Shown here: piece by piece, positions 9,159 through 17,630 of the stretch
Numbering within the stretch: the first letter of the stretch is position 1
Layout of the letters: the number at the start of each line of letters is the position of its first letter
Source of the DNA: Longicatena caecimuris
GTDB taxonomy: Bacteria; Bacillota_I; Bacilli_A; Erysipelotrichales; Erysipelotrichaceae
Length of the DNA stretch: 64,000 nt
Assembly: GCF_004341945.1 (NCBI RefSeq)
Contig: NZ_SMBP01000009.1
Location: 43,401-107,400, forward strand
Direction: 5' to 3'
Program-made: the position numbers and the translations under genes
The notes under the pieces: generated by a model
What the model was told of the DNA's origin: nothing
Database searches by the model: none
What the model saw: only the letters and a program-made list of their open reading frames with translations

Positions 9159-10063
9159 TTTACCACCTCCATATATAGGGATTCCAAGGTCGGTTCAACG
9201 ATTTCCATACGGCGCAAGGAAAGTTTTTGTTGCAATAATTCCTGATGAAGCTTGCTTTGCAGCTGTGACATATTATCATGTGTGATCTGCAATTCTGTAT
9301 CCGTACAAATTTTGGTGCTAAACTGTGTTTTGGAAAGAAAATGCTGCATGGATTCAGGATTCATGAATTCCAATTGCATCCTATTACTGGCCTTTTCCTT
9401 GATGGATTGCATACTGCCATGTCGTTGGATAATGCCATCATGAAGAATAGCGTAGGAATCACAGACACGCTCTACATCGCTTAAGATATGAGTGGAAAAA
9501 ATAATGGTTGTATGATCCTTAATTTGTGTCAGTATGGATAGGATATCCTTACGTCCGATGGGATCTAAGGCAGACGTCGGTTCATCCGCAATAAGCAAAT
9601 CCGGTTCATTCAACAGAGCTTGTGCAATGCCAAGACGTTGTTTCATACCGCGAGAAAATGTTGCGATACGCTTCTTGCGACTTTGCCATAAACCAGTCAA
9701 TGTTAAGAGCTCTTCACTTTTTCTTTTACAATCTGCGGAAGACATATGTGTGATTGATGCACAGAGCTGTAAATACTCATAAGGGGTTAAATAATCATAA
9801 AAGGCAGGAACATCACTCAGATAACCGATATGGCGATTGGCTTTTGTATTACCGAAGCTTACCGTTTCTTGGCAAACCTGAATCTCACCGGCATCCTTTG
9901 GCAGCAAACCTAATATAAGTTTCATAGTAGTTGTTTTACCGGCCCCATTTTGACCGATAAAACCTAAAATACTATGTGCAGGGACGCAGAAGTCCACCCC
10001 TTTTAAGACGTCATGAGAGCCGAAGGTTTTTCTTACTTGATGAAGTTCCAATACATTCATCAT
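9155..10063 (-). CDS. ABC transporter ATP-binding protein (YxlF-like)
   Basis: 302 residues: Walker A GQNGAGKTT (~residue 41), signature FSRGMKQ, Walker B LLIADEP, D-loop SALDP, then a C-terminal extension of about 90 residues as in CcmA/YxlF-type ATPases that drive ABC-2 permeases. The gene begins with two consecutive ATG codons overlapping the stop of the small membrane gene, indicating translational coupling. Forms the exporter with the downstream permease. Confidence 0.88.
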   Translation of the reverse strand: MMNVLELHQVRKTFGSHDVLKGVDFCVPAHSILGFIGQNGAGKTTTMKLILGLLPKDAGEIQVCQETVSFGNTKANRHIGYLSDVPAFYDYLTPYEYLQLCASITHMSSADCKRKSEELLTLTGLWQSRKKRIATFSRGMKQRLGIAQALLNEPDLLIADEPTSALDPIGRKDILSILTQIKDHTTIIFSTHILSDVERVCDSYAILHDGIIQRHGSMQSIKEKASNRMQLEFMNPESMQHFLSKTQFSTKICTDTELQITHDNMSQLQSKLHQELLQQKLSLRRMEIVEPTLESLYMEVVK

Positions 10064-10260
10064 TCTTCACCTCTTCCGAATACGAAATAGATAATTGGCC
10101 CGAAAAATTGTAGTAATAAGACAACGAAAATCCAGATATATCGATTACCAAAACGATAATGAGGGTGACGTAGAACATGAAATAATGCACTAAAGGCTAA
10201 GGTCAATTCAATGATGATTAAAGGTAAAAGCAGTGGTAAATGATCAATTAAGGTCTGCAT
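10060..10260 (-). CDS. Small PLDc_N-domain membrane protein (YxlE-like)
   Basis: 66 residues from the ATG at 10260, which has AAAAAGGAGG upstream. Two membrane helices enclose RHPHYRFGNRYIWIFVV and the C-terminal FGPIIYFVFGRGE. This is the PLDc_N (cardiolipin synthase N-terminal) signature without any phospholipase domain. Bacillus YxlE, encoded next to YxlF-YxlG in the sigY operon, has the same domain and gene order. It overlaps the upstream regulator by 13 bases and the downstream ATPase by four. A membrane accessory to the ABC module is inferred. Confidence 0.82.
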   Translation of the reverse strand: MQTLIDHLPLLLPLIIIELTLAFSALFHVLRHPHYRFGNRYIWIFVVLLLQFFGPIIYFVFGRGEE

Positions 10261-11363
10261 GTGGTTTCCTCCTTTTTCTGCAGTAAAATGCGGATACAAT
10301 GTTGAAAACGGGGATCTTTTTTCATAGGCTGAAATTCCGGTAACTCGTTGATAATCTGCAATAGCGATTCAATGACAATCGTGCGATTGCGTGGTGGCTG
10401 CGTATCTAAGGTAATCTCTTTCAGCCAACTGTTTAATTCGGTGAAATAATCGTCTTGATTCTGTAATTTATCCATATTCGTTGTAGCAAGGATATCAGCC
10501 GAATGTGTCAATTCCTTAAAAGCTTCTTCGTAAAGGTGATGATGAGCATATACCTGTGCGATGGCAAGAAGGGATTGAAAGGCTGTATATGGATGGATAT
10601 GCGATATCTGATACAGTTCCAAAAGACTTTTTACTTTCGCAATGGTTTTTTCGCATGCTATTAAATCATCTATTCTCAGCATCATAAAAGAGATGGAATC
10701 TTGAATTAGAAACAACAAATGCTGGTAGGCAGATGTCTGCAAAATACGATACGCTTGTTCCATATTTCCCAATTTCTGATGACAAGCGGCAGTAAGTTCA
10801 CTGTCTTGCGCAATCGGACGTGGGATTTCTCCTAACAGCTGTAAGGCATCCATGGGTTTATCGCTGGCAATGTATGCCATAATTTCCAAGGTGAGGGTTT
10901 CTTTTGTCAAGGTTGGATCCTTACATTCTTTTTCTACATAGTGACAAAGTTTTAATGCCTCATCTAAGATCTTTGCAGGGTCTTTAAATAATGTGGCATG
11001 ATTCAAATACAAAACAATCATCTTATATAAGAAAGGGAAACATGCGTGGTACGTATGCAACAATTCTTCACAATGCTTCAAAGCCTCATCACTGTCGTGG
11101 GCGATTTCATCAGATAATTGATGATAGAGTTCAACAATAGCTTCTTGTGTTAACTGTGGCTCATATCCCATGAGTTCATCCACAGTGACATTGAATAGAG
11201 TGGCAAGCTGAGGAAGAAAAATGATATCCGGATAGGATGTGTTGGTTTCCCATTTTGAAACAGAAGATTTACTGACGCCGATCCAGTTGGCTAATTGATC
11301 TTGTGTGATGTTGGCTTTTCTGCGTAAGGCAGCGATATTTTCTCCAAGTTTTAGTGGTTTCAT
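10248..11363 (-). CDS. XRE-family regulator with helical repeat domain
   Basis: 371 residues. Residues ~7-60 form a classical XRE helix-turn-helix (GENIAALRRKANITQDQLANWIGVSKSSVSKWE cut here into its helices: ITQDQLANWI and SKSSVSKWE). The remaining ~300 residues are helical, with TPR-like segments such as CHQKLGNMEQAYRILQ, resembling regulators that sense a small peptide or protein. It is the first gene of the operon and overlaps the PLDc_N gene, so it most likely controls its own ABC exporter operon. Confidence 0.8.
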   Translation of the reverse strand: MKPLKLGENIAALRRKANITQDQLANWIGVSKSSVSKWETNTSYPDIIFLPQLATLFNVTVDELMGYEPQLTQEAIVELYHQLSDEIAHDSDEALKHCEELLHTYHACFPFLYKMIVLYLNHATLFKDPAKILDEALKLCHYVEKECKDPTLTKETLTLEIMAYIASDKPMDALQLLGEIPRPIAQDSELTAACHQKLGNMEQAYRILQTSAYQHLLFLIQDSISFMMLRIDDLIACEKTIAKVKSLLELYQISHIHPYTAFQSLLAIAQVYAHHHLYEEAFKELTHSADILATTNMDKLQNQDDYFTELNSWLKEITLDTQPPRNRTIVIESLLQIINELPEFQPMKKDPRFQHCIRILLQKKEETTCRP

Positions 11364-11547
11364 AAATTCTAACCTTCTTTCTTGGTTTCATTATAAGTGG
11401 AAGATAGGTATAAAACAATGGATTGTGTCGCAACAATAAGAAGAAAAGTTGCTTAATAGGAAACTTGGCAAAATCATTGATCGTTGTGATGCAGGTGGAA
11501 TACGTAAGATTATAGTACAGATAATAGTGCTATTTTTAAAATATATC

Positions 11548-11576
11548 TTGCATGATTAGTTGTTTTATGGTAATAT
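11548..11576 (+). promoter_or_regulatory. Promoter of tRNA-Val
   Basis: -35 TTGCAT (11548-11553), 17-base spacer, -10 TAATAT (11571-11576), placed 14 bases before the tRNA. Confidence 0.65.
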
Positions 11577-11589
11577 ATGAATCACCGAT

Positions 11590-11665
11590 GGAGGTTTAGC
11601 TCAGTTGGGAGAGCGTCTGCCTTACAAGCAGAGGGTCGGGGGTTCAAGTCCCTCAACCTCCACCA
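11590..11665 (+). tRNA. tRNA-Val (anticodon UAC)
   Basis: 76-nt cloverleaf: acceptor GGAGGTT/AACCTCC, D-arm containing AGCTCAGTTGGGAGAGC, anticodon stem TCTGC/GCAGA around loop CTTACAA (anticodon TAC at 11623-11625), T-arm with GGTTCAAGTCC, discriminator A and an encoded CCA. Decodes GUA and related valine codons. Confidence 0.97.
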
Positions 11666-11668
11666 TAA

Positions 11669-12190
11669 ATAAACAACCCACGGCACTGCTTGAATGGCAG
11701 CGCTTTTTTAATATCGAAACCTCCATCAGCTAAAAGGAAACTAAAGATCGAATGAGAAAAATAATATGAGTTTGTACATAGCTCAGAATAAACAACCTAT
11801 GGTACTGCTTGATTAGGAGCGCTATTTTATTATCGAAACCTCCAACAGCAAATAGGGAACTAAAGATCGAATGAGAAAAATAATATGAGTTTGTACATAA
11901 GCTCAGGATAAACAACCTATGGTACTGCTTGAATGGAGCGCTTTTTTAATATTGAAACCTCCATCAGCAAATAGGGAACTAAAGATCGAATGAGAAAAAT
12001 AACATGAGTTTGTACAAGCTCAGGATAAACAACCTATGGTACTGCTTGATTAGGAGCGCTATTTTATTATCAAAACCTCCAACAGCAAATAGGGAACTGA
12101 AAGATCGAATGAGAAAAATAACATGAGTTTGTACATAAGCTTCGGATAAACAACCTATGGCAGTGCTTTTTTAAAATCAGCTAAATGGGA
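11669..12190. repeat. Tandem array of ~120-bp repeats (4 full copies plus a remnant)
   Basis: Copies begin at 11669, 11788, 11908, 12025 and 12146 (each at ATAAACAAC), giving unit lengths 119, 120, 117 and 121; the fifth is a shortened remnant fading out near 12190. Each unit contains a decayed terminator-like segment (CTGCTTGA...AGCGC + T-run), an AACCTCCA box, AAAGATCGAATGAGAAAAA, and TGAGTTTGTACA. Copies 1 and 3 share GAATGG and CCATCAGC, copies 2 and 4 share GATTAGGAGCGCTATT and CCAACAGC, so the array was built by duplication of an A-B dimer. No coding potential: short open frames across it follow the repeat and have no ribosome site. Confidence 0.92.
11683..11710 (+). terminator. Terminator of tRNA-Val
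   Basis: GCaCTGC / GCAGcGC stem with one internal mismatch, loop TTGAATG, then six T. The same segment is the start of each downstream tandem repeat, but in later copies the stem is broken (GGAGCGC instead of GGCAGCGC). Confidence 0.75.
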
Positions 12191-12233
12191 ACAAATTATG
12201 ATATCATAATACTAAAAGAAAGAGGTGTGTTAC

Positions 12234-12800
12234 ATGACAAAGATACTTTATGATGCAAACTATGATAAAGAACTTGTCGCAAAACGCAATCAATGTCATG
12301 ATCTGTGTCACCAATATAATCAGCTACTGCCTACAGCTGTGAAAGAACGTAAGAAAGTCTTACAAGCTATCATAGGGGAAATGGAAGATGACCTAATTAT
12401 TGAACAACCATTTTATTGTGATTATGGGACCAATATCCGCTTAGGGAAACAAGTGTATCTGAATATGCATACCATCATGCTGGATGCTGCTGAAATACAT
12501 GTAGAAGATCATGTGTTTGTGGGACCAAACTGTGCTTTTTATACAGCTGGTCATCCTTTCTCTATAGAAGATCGTCGAGCAGGTTTAGAGTATGCATTAC
12601 CTATACATGTTGAAGAAGATGTTTGGATTGGTGGCAATACGGTAGTAATGGCAGGAGTCACGATAGGAAAAGGTAGTGTGATTGGGGCAGGCAGCGTAGT
12701 CACAAAAGATATTCCACCATATGTATTAGCCGCTGGAAATCCATGTCGCATCATTCGTTCTATAAAAGAAGAAGCACGAATGAAAAGCGATTGCCAATAA
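12234..12800 (+). CDS. Maltose/galactoside-type O-acetyltransferase (left-handed beta-helix)
   Basis: 188 residues from the ATG at 12234, which lies at proper distance after AAAGAGGTG; an upstream GTG would sit inside that ribosome site. N-terminal Mac-type helical domain, then hexapeptide repeats (IRLGKQVYLN, IHVEEDVWIGGNTVVM, VTIGKGSVIGAGSVVT). The catalytic His is in TAGHPFS. The C-terminal AAGNPCRIIR is typical of sugar acetyltransferases (Maa/LacA, EC 2.3.1.79 or 2.3.1.18). It transfers acetyl from acetyl-CoA to a sugar hydroxyl in the cytoplasm; the sugar is not determined. Monocistronic with its own terminator. Confidence 0.88.
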   Translation: MTKILYDANYDKELVAKRNQCHDLCHQYNQLLPTAVKERKKVLQAIIGEMEDDLIIEQPFYCDYGTNIRLGKQVYLNMHTIMLDAAEIHVEDHVFVGPNCAFYTAGHPFSIEDRRAGLEYALPIHVEEDVWIGGNTVVMAGVTIGKGSVIGAGSVVTKDIPPYVLAAGNPCRIIRSIKEEARMKSDCQ

Positions 12801-12821
12801 CTTGTGACAATCGCTTTTTTT
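12785..12821 (+). terminator. Terminator of the acetyltransferase gene
   Basis: AAGCGATTG pairs with CAATCGCTT (12785-12793 with 12808-12816), followed by a T-run. The 5' arm overlaps the end of the coding sequence. Confidence 0.85.
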
Positions 12822-12901
12822 ACGCTTAACTGAAAGCTACTATACGCTACAGCCTTCTGATTTGCTTATGAAATATTAGAGAAATACTCTCTTTATCCCA
12901 C

Positions 12902-13324
12902 TTATTGTTTGTCTAATTGTTCTTGAAGATACGCAGCGGTTGCTTCATCCGCAAATTTCAGCAGATGAAGATAATTGTTCTTGGTGATGTATTCAGTTAT
13001 TCCCACATTCTCATAAGTCTTTTTCAATAATAAGGAATACAAAGGCTGGTCATCGGCTTCATGCAGATGAGCGCTGATTTCCATAAAGTAGAAATCCTGA
13101 TATTCCAAGGAGATGAAATCAAAGATTTCTTCTAGATTGTTACATGCAAACAGCTGTTCCTTTAGTTCTGGAGTCTTATATGTTTCCCAATCCTCTTTGT
13201 TGGTAAATGTTATATTTTGAAAAGGGAAGACATAGGTTGTATGATCATCTTTTTTCGTTTTTATATCCCCATAGCTTAGGGTATATCTCCATAAGAATTC
13301 TTTGTGGTTTTGCAGATCTAACAT
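12902..13324 (-). CDS. Hypothetical cytosolic protein
   Basis: 140 residues from the ATG at 13324, preferred because AAGGA lies six bases upstream; ATGs at 13330 and 13348 are too close to, or upstream of, this site. Acidic and aromatic-rich (for example LEEIFDFISLEYQDFYFMEI), with no membrane segment and no recognisable domain. It stands alone, convergent with the acetyltransferase. Function unknown. Confidence 0.6.
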   Translation of the reverse strand: MLDLQNHKEFLWRYTLSYGDIKTKKDDHTTYVFPFQNITFTNKEDWETYKTPELKEQLFACNNLEEIFDFISLEYQDFYFMEISAHLHEADDQPLYSLLLKKTYENVGITEYITKNNYLHLLKFADEATAAYLQEQLDKQ

Positions 13325-13532
13325 AGTCATTCCTTCTTTCTTTCTCATACACTTCCTTTATTATAAAGAAATTCATGATACTATACAAGTGAGTTCTTTA
13401 TGAGGGATAGAAAATGAAATGATGTATATTGGATAGATAAGAATATTTTATCTTATGAAAATATTTCCTTATTTGTCCTTTTTCTTGATGTATGCTAAGA
13501 TATCGAGGTATGACACTATGGAGGTAAAGTAA

Positions 13533-15071
13533 GTGAAAGATGCGTTAAGAGAGGAATTGCGTGAAGAGATACGATTGTTTCATGAACAGACACAGCAATT
13601 TATAAATAAGCAAATCAGCGTGAAGGATTTTAAAGGATTCAGCGGTGGTTTTGGCAGTTATGCACAGCGTGGTGCACAGACGTTTATGTTACGTCTGCGT
13701 ATGAACCAAGGGGTAGTAACGAAGGATAAATTAAAGTTTTTATGTGATACCAGTGAACAGCACGGTGTTACCAAACTGCATTTTACAACTTGTCAGACGA
13801 TTCAGATGCATGATTTAAGTGGAACTGAGATTCCCTATATCATGTCAGATGCTTTGGATCATGATATTGTATGTCGTGGCGGCGGTGGTGATTTTCCACG
13901 TAATGTTATGTGTTCACCACTTAGTGGTGTAGATCCGGATGAGTATTTTGATGTACGCCCTTATGCGGAATGTGTTGGGGATTATTTATTAAGCATTGTT
14001 AATAAGTTTACCTTACCAAGAAAGCTAAAGGTAGCTTTCAGTAGTTCGGATAAGAATGAAACCCATGCCAATTTCCGTGATTTAGGATTTTGTGCAAATG
14101 CCGACCATACTTTTGATGTGTATTGTGCCGGAGGCTTGGGAAATAACCCTCGCATGGGTGTGAAGGTTGGTCATCATGTACAGCCGGATACGATTCTGTT
14201 TTATGTATCTGCCATGGTGTTGATGTTTATGGAACATGGCGATTATGTAAACCGTGCGAAAGCAAGAACACGATATTTACAGGATACACTTGGGGTAGAT
14301 GGATTGCTTCAGGATTATCAGGATAAGGTAGAAAAAGCGTTGCGCGGCGAGAATTTGATGGTACATATTGAAGAACCTGTGCTAAAGAAAACAGGGGATA
14401 AAACACTGTCTGATCGTCGTGTGATTGCCCAGAAACAACAGGGGTTATATGCCGTGTATTATCATCCACTTGGCGGCTGTCTGGCACCTCAGAAATTACG
14501 TCAGATCTATGAAACTATCAAGGACATGGAAGATGTAGAATTGCGTATCACCCCACAACAAGGAGTTTATATCATCAATTGTACAGCTGATGAGGCGAAA
14601 GCGGTGCTGGCTATTACAGAGGATGGAGCACGCAATCGTTTTGAGGAAAGTGTTTCTTGCATTGGCGCATCCATATGTCAGGTAGGCTTGCGTGATTCTC
14701 AAGGTACTTTACGTGAAGCTATCATGTACTTTAGAGAAAAGGACTATCCTGCAGATGTCTTACCGCGTATCTTTATCTCCGGTTGTACCAGTTCTTGTGG
14801 AACCAATCAAATCGGAGCTATTGGTTTTCAGGGTACAGTCAAGGTGATTGATAAAAAGCCATATCCGGCTTTTCAAGTAAGCTTGTATGGGAATGATCAT
14901 GCCAAAGATACCCGGTTTGGGGATATAGTAGGTGCTGTATTGGCAGATGATCTTTGTTTGTTTTTACAGGCGATTGCCGATCATGTCAGTGCGCATGGTG
15001 AATCTTATGAGACATGGATTGCCCATAACGCTGATGAAATGGAAGCCATTTTAAAGAAGTATATCAAATAG
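13533..15071 (+). CDS. Ferredoxin-type nitrite/sulfite reductase (siroheme, 4Fe-4S)
   Basis: 512 residues from a GTG preceded by TGGAGGT; the length matches single-chain NirA/Sir-type enzymes. It has two copies of the ferredoxin-like (NiR_SiR_ferr) half-domain followed by heme domains. The cysteine ligands of the 4Fe-4S/siroheme centre are visible: C-x5-C in CIGASIC and C-x3-C in CTSSCG, followed by the conserved GTNQIGAIGFQG region. It reduces nitrite to ammonia or sulfite to sulfide with six electrons; which one cannot be decided from sequence by eye. No siroheme-synthesis, flavoprotein or transport genes are adjacent, so electron donor and cofactor must come from elsewhere. Confidence 0.85.
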   Translation: MKDALREELREEIRLFHEQTQQFINKQISVKDFKGFSGGFGSYAQRGAQTFMLRLRMNQGVVTKDKLKFLCDTSEQHGVTKLHFTTCQTIQMHDLSGTEIPYIMSDALDHDIVCRGGGGDFPRNVMCSPLSGVDPDEYFDVRPYAECVGDYLLSIVNKFTLPRKLKVAFSSSDKNETHANFRDLGFCANADHTFDVYCAGGLGNNPRMGVKVGHHVQPDTILFYVSAMVLMFMEHGDYVNRAKARTRYLQDTLGVDGLLQDYQDKVEKALRGENLMVHIEEPVLKKTGDKTLSDRRVIAQKQQGLYAVYYHPLGGCLAPQKLRQIYETIKDMEDVELRITPQQGVYIINCTADEAKAVLAITEDGARNRFEESVSCIGASICQVGLRDSQGTLREAIMYFREKDYPADVLPRIFISGCTSSCGTNQIGAIGFQGTVKVIDKKPYPAFQVSLYGNDHAKDTRFGDIVGAVLADDLCLFLQAIADHVSAHGESYETWIAHNADEMEAILKKYIK

Positions 15072-15156
15072 ATTAGGACAAAGAATATATATAAAATAGG
15101 GTAAAAGCGTTTTTTGAATTAAGAAATGGTATCAAGTATTTCAACTCCATGCATAT

Positions 15157-15215
15157 AAAAAGATGATGTAGATTCTACTCCCTAAACGGGGAAGACAGGA
15201 AACACCATCTTTTTT
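15157..15215. terminator. Nested bidirectional terminator
   Basis: Outer stem AAAAAGATG-a-TGT / ACA-c-CATCTTTTT enclosing an inner hairpin CTCCC-TAAA-CGGGG. It separates the reductase gene from the convergent DUF2000 gene and has T-tracts in both directions. Confidence 0.75.
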
Positions 15216-15238
15216 ATTCTAGCAATCGTTTAGATTTC

Positions 15239-15646
15239 TTAACGAAGCAAAGGCAGACTTCCACTTAAACGGTTAATGCTTTTCTTAGGACCTAACAAAG
15301 CAATACCATAATATTCGATGGTTTCTTGTGTAGCCTTTTTCATCTTTTGAATATAGTCGTCATAGTCTAAACAACTTTGGGCAATGTTGGTAAAGTCAAC
15401 GAAATAAACATCTTCCATCGTTTGGACCTTTTGGTAGATCGAAGCTAAAGTTTCCTGGTTGGCTTTAAGAATGGGCAGTGGGTACTGCACAATGCCGGGA
15501 TGTTTTCCCTCAGTGCTATCATAAACATCCTCACGCGCTAATGTCGGCGCATGTTTACCTAAGGATACGCCAAGAATAGCCGCTGTATTGGCCATGATGC
15601 CAAGGGGTAAATCTTCCCATAAGATACATACACTTTTAATTTCCAT
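15239..15646 (-). CDS. DUF2000 family protein
   Basis: 135 residues with the DUF2000 landmarks: an N-terminal strand, DLPLGIMANTAAILGVSLGK, then HPGIVQYPLPILKA, and an acidic C-terminal helix. The family is short, cytosolic and of unknown biochemical function. There is no evident ribosome binding site; a poly-A stretch precedes the ATG. A long inverted repeat at 15658-15690 lies immediately upstream and may be an operator. Confidence 0.8.
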   Translation of the reverse strand: MEIKSVCILWEDLPLGIMANTAAILGVSLGKHAPTLAREDVYDSTEGKHPGIVQYPLPILKANQETLASIYQKVQTMEDVYFVDFTNIAQSCLDYDDYIQKMKKATQETIEYYGIALLGPKKSINRLSGSLPLLR

Positions 15647-15657
15647 AATGTTTTTTT

Positions 15658-15690
15658 GTATACGATCTATCTTGTAAAGCTATCGTATAC
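15658..15690. promoter_or_regulatory. Inverted repeat upstream of DUF2000 gene
   Basis: GTATACGAT (15658-15666) and ATCGTATAC (15682-15690) form perfect 9-bp arms separated by 15 bases. Leftward it is followed by A's rather than T's, so it is not an intrinsic terminator in the direction of the flanking genes. Its place 12 bases before the start codon suggests a repressor site or a leader hairpin. Confidence 0.5.
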
Positions 15691-15734
15691 TTACTCCTTC
15701 CTTTTATTACTTTTATATAATGTATTTCATAAGA

Positions 15735-16682
15735 TCAGCAGATGTCTTTTGGGACACTTGTTTTTGCTTGTTTATGAAGAGATAATGCGGCATTTTCTTT
15801 CTTTTGCAAATCTTGTGATAAAAATAAGCCGCATATAGTAAAGATGATTCCTATCAGTTTTTTCATACTGATGGATTCTTGTAAGATAAGAAAAGATGTC
15901 AATGCGGTAATGACAGGCACTAAGTAAATATAGACACTTGTCTGTATAGAACCTAAAATAGATACTGCCTTGTTCCAGGTGACAAAGCATAATGCCGAGG
16001 CACCAAAGCCTAAAAATAGTAAATTGCCGATTACAGGCCAACCACCATGCCAGATTTGTGAAACGTGAAAGGTATCTTGCGTTAGAATGATTGGTATCAT
16101 GAAGAGTAAACCATAAAAGAAGGTTCTGCGTGTTATGCCAATGGTTGTCATATGAAAAGTAGAAAGTTTGCGACAGAGCAGAGAATAGATGGACCAAACA
16201 AGAGCTGCTAGCAAAGCCAATACATCGCCATAAGGATGAAAGGATACACCGGCATTATCCGGTATGCTGATAAGTAAGATACCAAGCATTGCCAAAGCAA
16301 ACCCTATATAAAAGAAGCGCCCTTTGGAGGATTCCTTCATGATCTTTGAACTTAAGAAAGCAGTAAAAAAAGGAGCAATCGAGATAATGACGCCGACATT
16401 GGTCGTTTGTGTATACAGCAAAGCGATATTTTCTAACAGATAATATAAGGTAATTCCGCAAAGTCCGGCACCTGCAAACCAGCGTTCCAGTTTTTTATCT
16501 TCTAGTGTACAACGATGCGGATACATGATCCATAGCGTGAGATAGCCAATCACAAAGCGGGTAAATAAAATCTGTAAAGGGGTCATGTCGGTTAATAAAA
16601 TTTTAGTTGAGATAAAGGTAGTGCCCCATATGAAAATGGTGAGAAAGGCACATAGATGTCCTTGTTTTCGATTATTCGTCAT
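15735..16682 (-). CDS. EamA/DMT-family metabolite transporter
   Basis: 315 residues with ten predicted membrane helices arranged as two EamA domains (first beginning AFLTIFIWGTTFISTKILL, second from about residue 150). AAGGAG precedes the ATG. This superfamily exports amino acids, purines or other metabolites. It starts 10 bases before the stop of the upstream AraC regulator gene, so the two are co-transcribed and the regulator probably controls this exporter. Confidence 0.87.
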   Translation of the reverse strand: MTNNRKQGHLCAFLTIFIWGTTFISTKILLTDMTPLQILFTRFVIGYLTLWIMYPHRCTLEDKKLERWFAGAGLCGITLYYLLENIALLYTQTTNVGVIISIAPFFTAFLSSKIMKESSKGRFFYIGFALAMLGILLISIPDNAGVSFHPYGDVLALLAALVWSIYSLLCRKLSTFHMTTIGITRRTFFYGLLFMIPIILTQDTFHVSQIWHGGWPVIGNLLFLGFGASALCFVTWNKAVSILGSIQTSVYIYLVPVITALTSFLILQESISMKKLIGIIFTICGLFLSQDLQKKENAALSLHKQAKTSVPKDIC

Positions 16683-17499
16683 GCATAGCTCCTTTCAGGA
16701 AGATACGCTGGTATTGTTTTGGTGTCAGTCCGATAAACATTTTAAAAAAATTGGTAAAATGACTCTGATCACTAAAACCGGCTGCCATTGCGGCATCTTT
16801 CAAAGAGAGTCCTTTTTCTAACATCTTTTTTGCCTGATGAATACGAACAGTTTGTAAATAGCGATAACAGGATACTCCGGTTTGTCGAGTAAAGGCATTT
16901 AATAAATAAGATTTACTGAAATGCGATAGTTCGCTTAGCGTTTGCAGTGTAATGTTTTCTGCATAATGTTCTTCCATATATGCGCATAATTTTTGTATTG
17001 GTTCCTCTAGCGGTGCATCTTCTTTTTCTATTTCCATATAGTTTTCCATGAGTGGCTGCATCAGAAAGTATAATGCTTCTTCTTTCTCTAGAGTACAAGC
17101 CTGTTCCATGATTGCCTGATAAAGTGAGGATAACTGCTGGGTATATTCACAGTTTTTAATAAGCGGTGTCGTGAAATGAGGAAGCTGCTTTGTTTGAAAG
17201 AGCTCTTCCATGATCGTTTGCATGACCTCGGGCTGAATATTAACAGCTCGATAATCCAAAATGGAATCATCAAGTGGAGCGCAATGATGATTATCTAATG
17301 GATTGAATAAGATCATATCGCCTTTTTCACATACATATTCTTTATGACGGCACCACATCTGACGCTTGCCGCCTTCAATAAAGCCAATGACATAATACGG
17401 ATGAAAATGGTTTGGAAACTTTTGCACAATGCCATGCAGCTGATAAGCTTCAATTTGCAAATCATTATCAAACCATACTTCACGGTGTTCCTTTTCCAT
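16672..17499 (-). CDS. AraC-family regulator with cupin sensor domain
   Basis: 275 residues from the ATG at 17499 (GGAAAGGAAG upstream); longer in-frame extensions add an unrelated hydrophobic stretch. N-terminal cupin-like domain (FPNHFHPYYVIGFIEGG, GDMILFNPLDNHHC) and a C-terminal pair of helix-turn-helix motifs (TLQTLSELSHFSKSYLLNAF and LKDAAMAAGFSDQSHFTNFF, ending FIGLTPKQY). First gene of a two-gene operon with the EamA transporter. Confidence 0.88.
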   Translation of the reverse strand: MEKEHREVWFDNDLQIEAYQLHGIVQKFPNHFHPYYVIGFIEGGKRQMWCRHKEYVCEKGDMILFNPLDNHHCAPLDDSILDYRAVNIQPEVMQTIMEELFQTKQLPHFTTPLIKNCEYTQQLSSLYQAIMEQACTLEKEEALYFLMQPLMENYMEIEKEDAPLEEPIQKLCAYMEEHYAENITLQTLSELSHFSKSYLLNAFTRQTGVSCYRYLQTVRIHQAKKMLEKGLSLKDAAMAAGFSDQSHFTNFFKMFIGLTPKQYQRIFLKGAMHDE

Positions 17500-17630
17500 A
17501 GAATACTTCCTTTCCAATGTCCTTATTTTATCATGAAGCGATAAGTATTTCTTGTAGGATATCACATAAATGTCATTTTGGCATAAAGAAAAGAGCCATT
17601 CCATAAAATGACTCTTTTCTATGTTAAACA

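Noticed and set aside
11730..11915. Minus-strand open frame across the tandem repeats
   Set aside because: It simply follows the repeat unit, has no ribosome site and its two halves are copies of the same repeat.
11669..12190. Possible CRISPR array
   Set aside because: Units are ~120 bp and homologous over their whole length; there are no short repeats with unique spacers and no cas genes.
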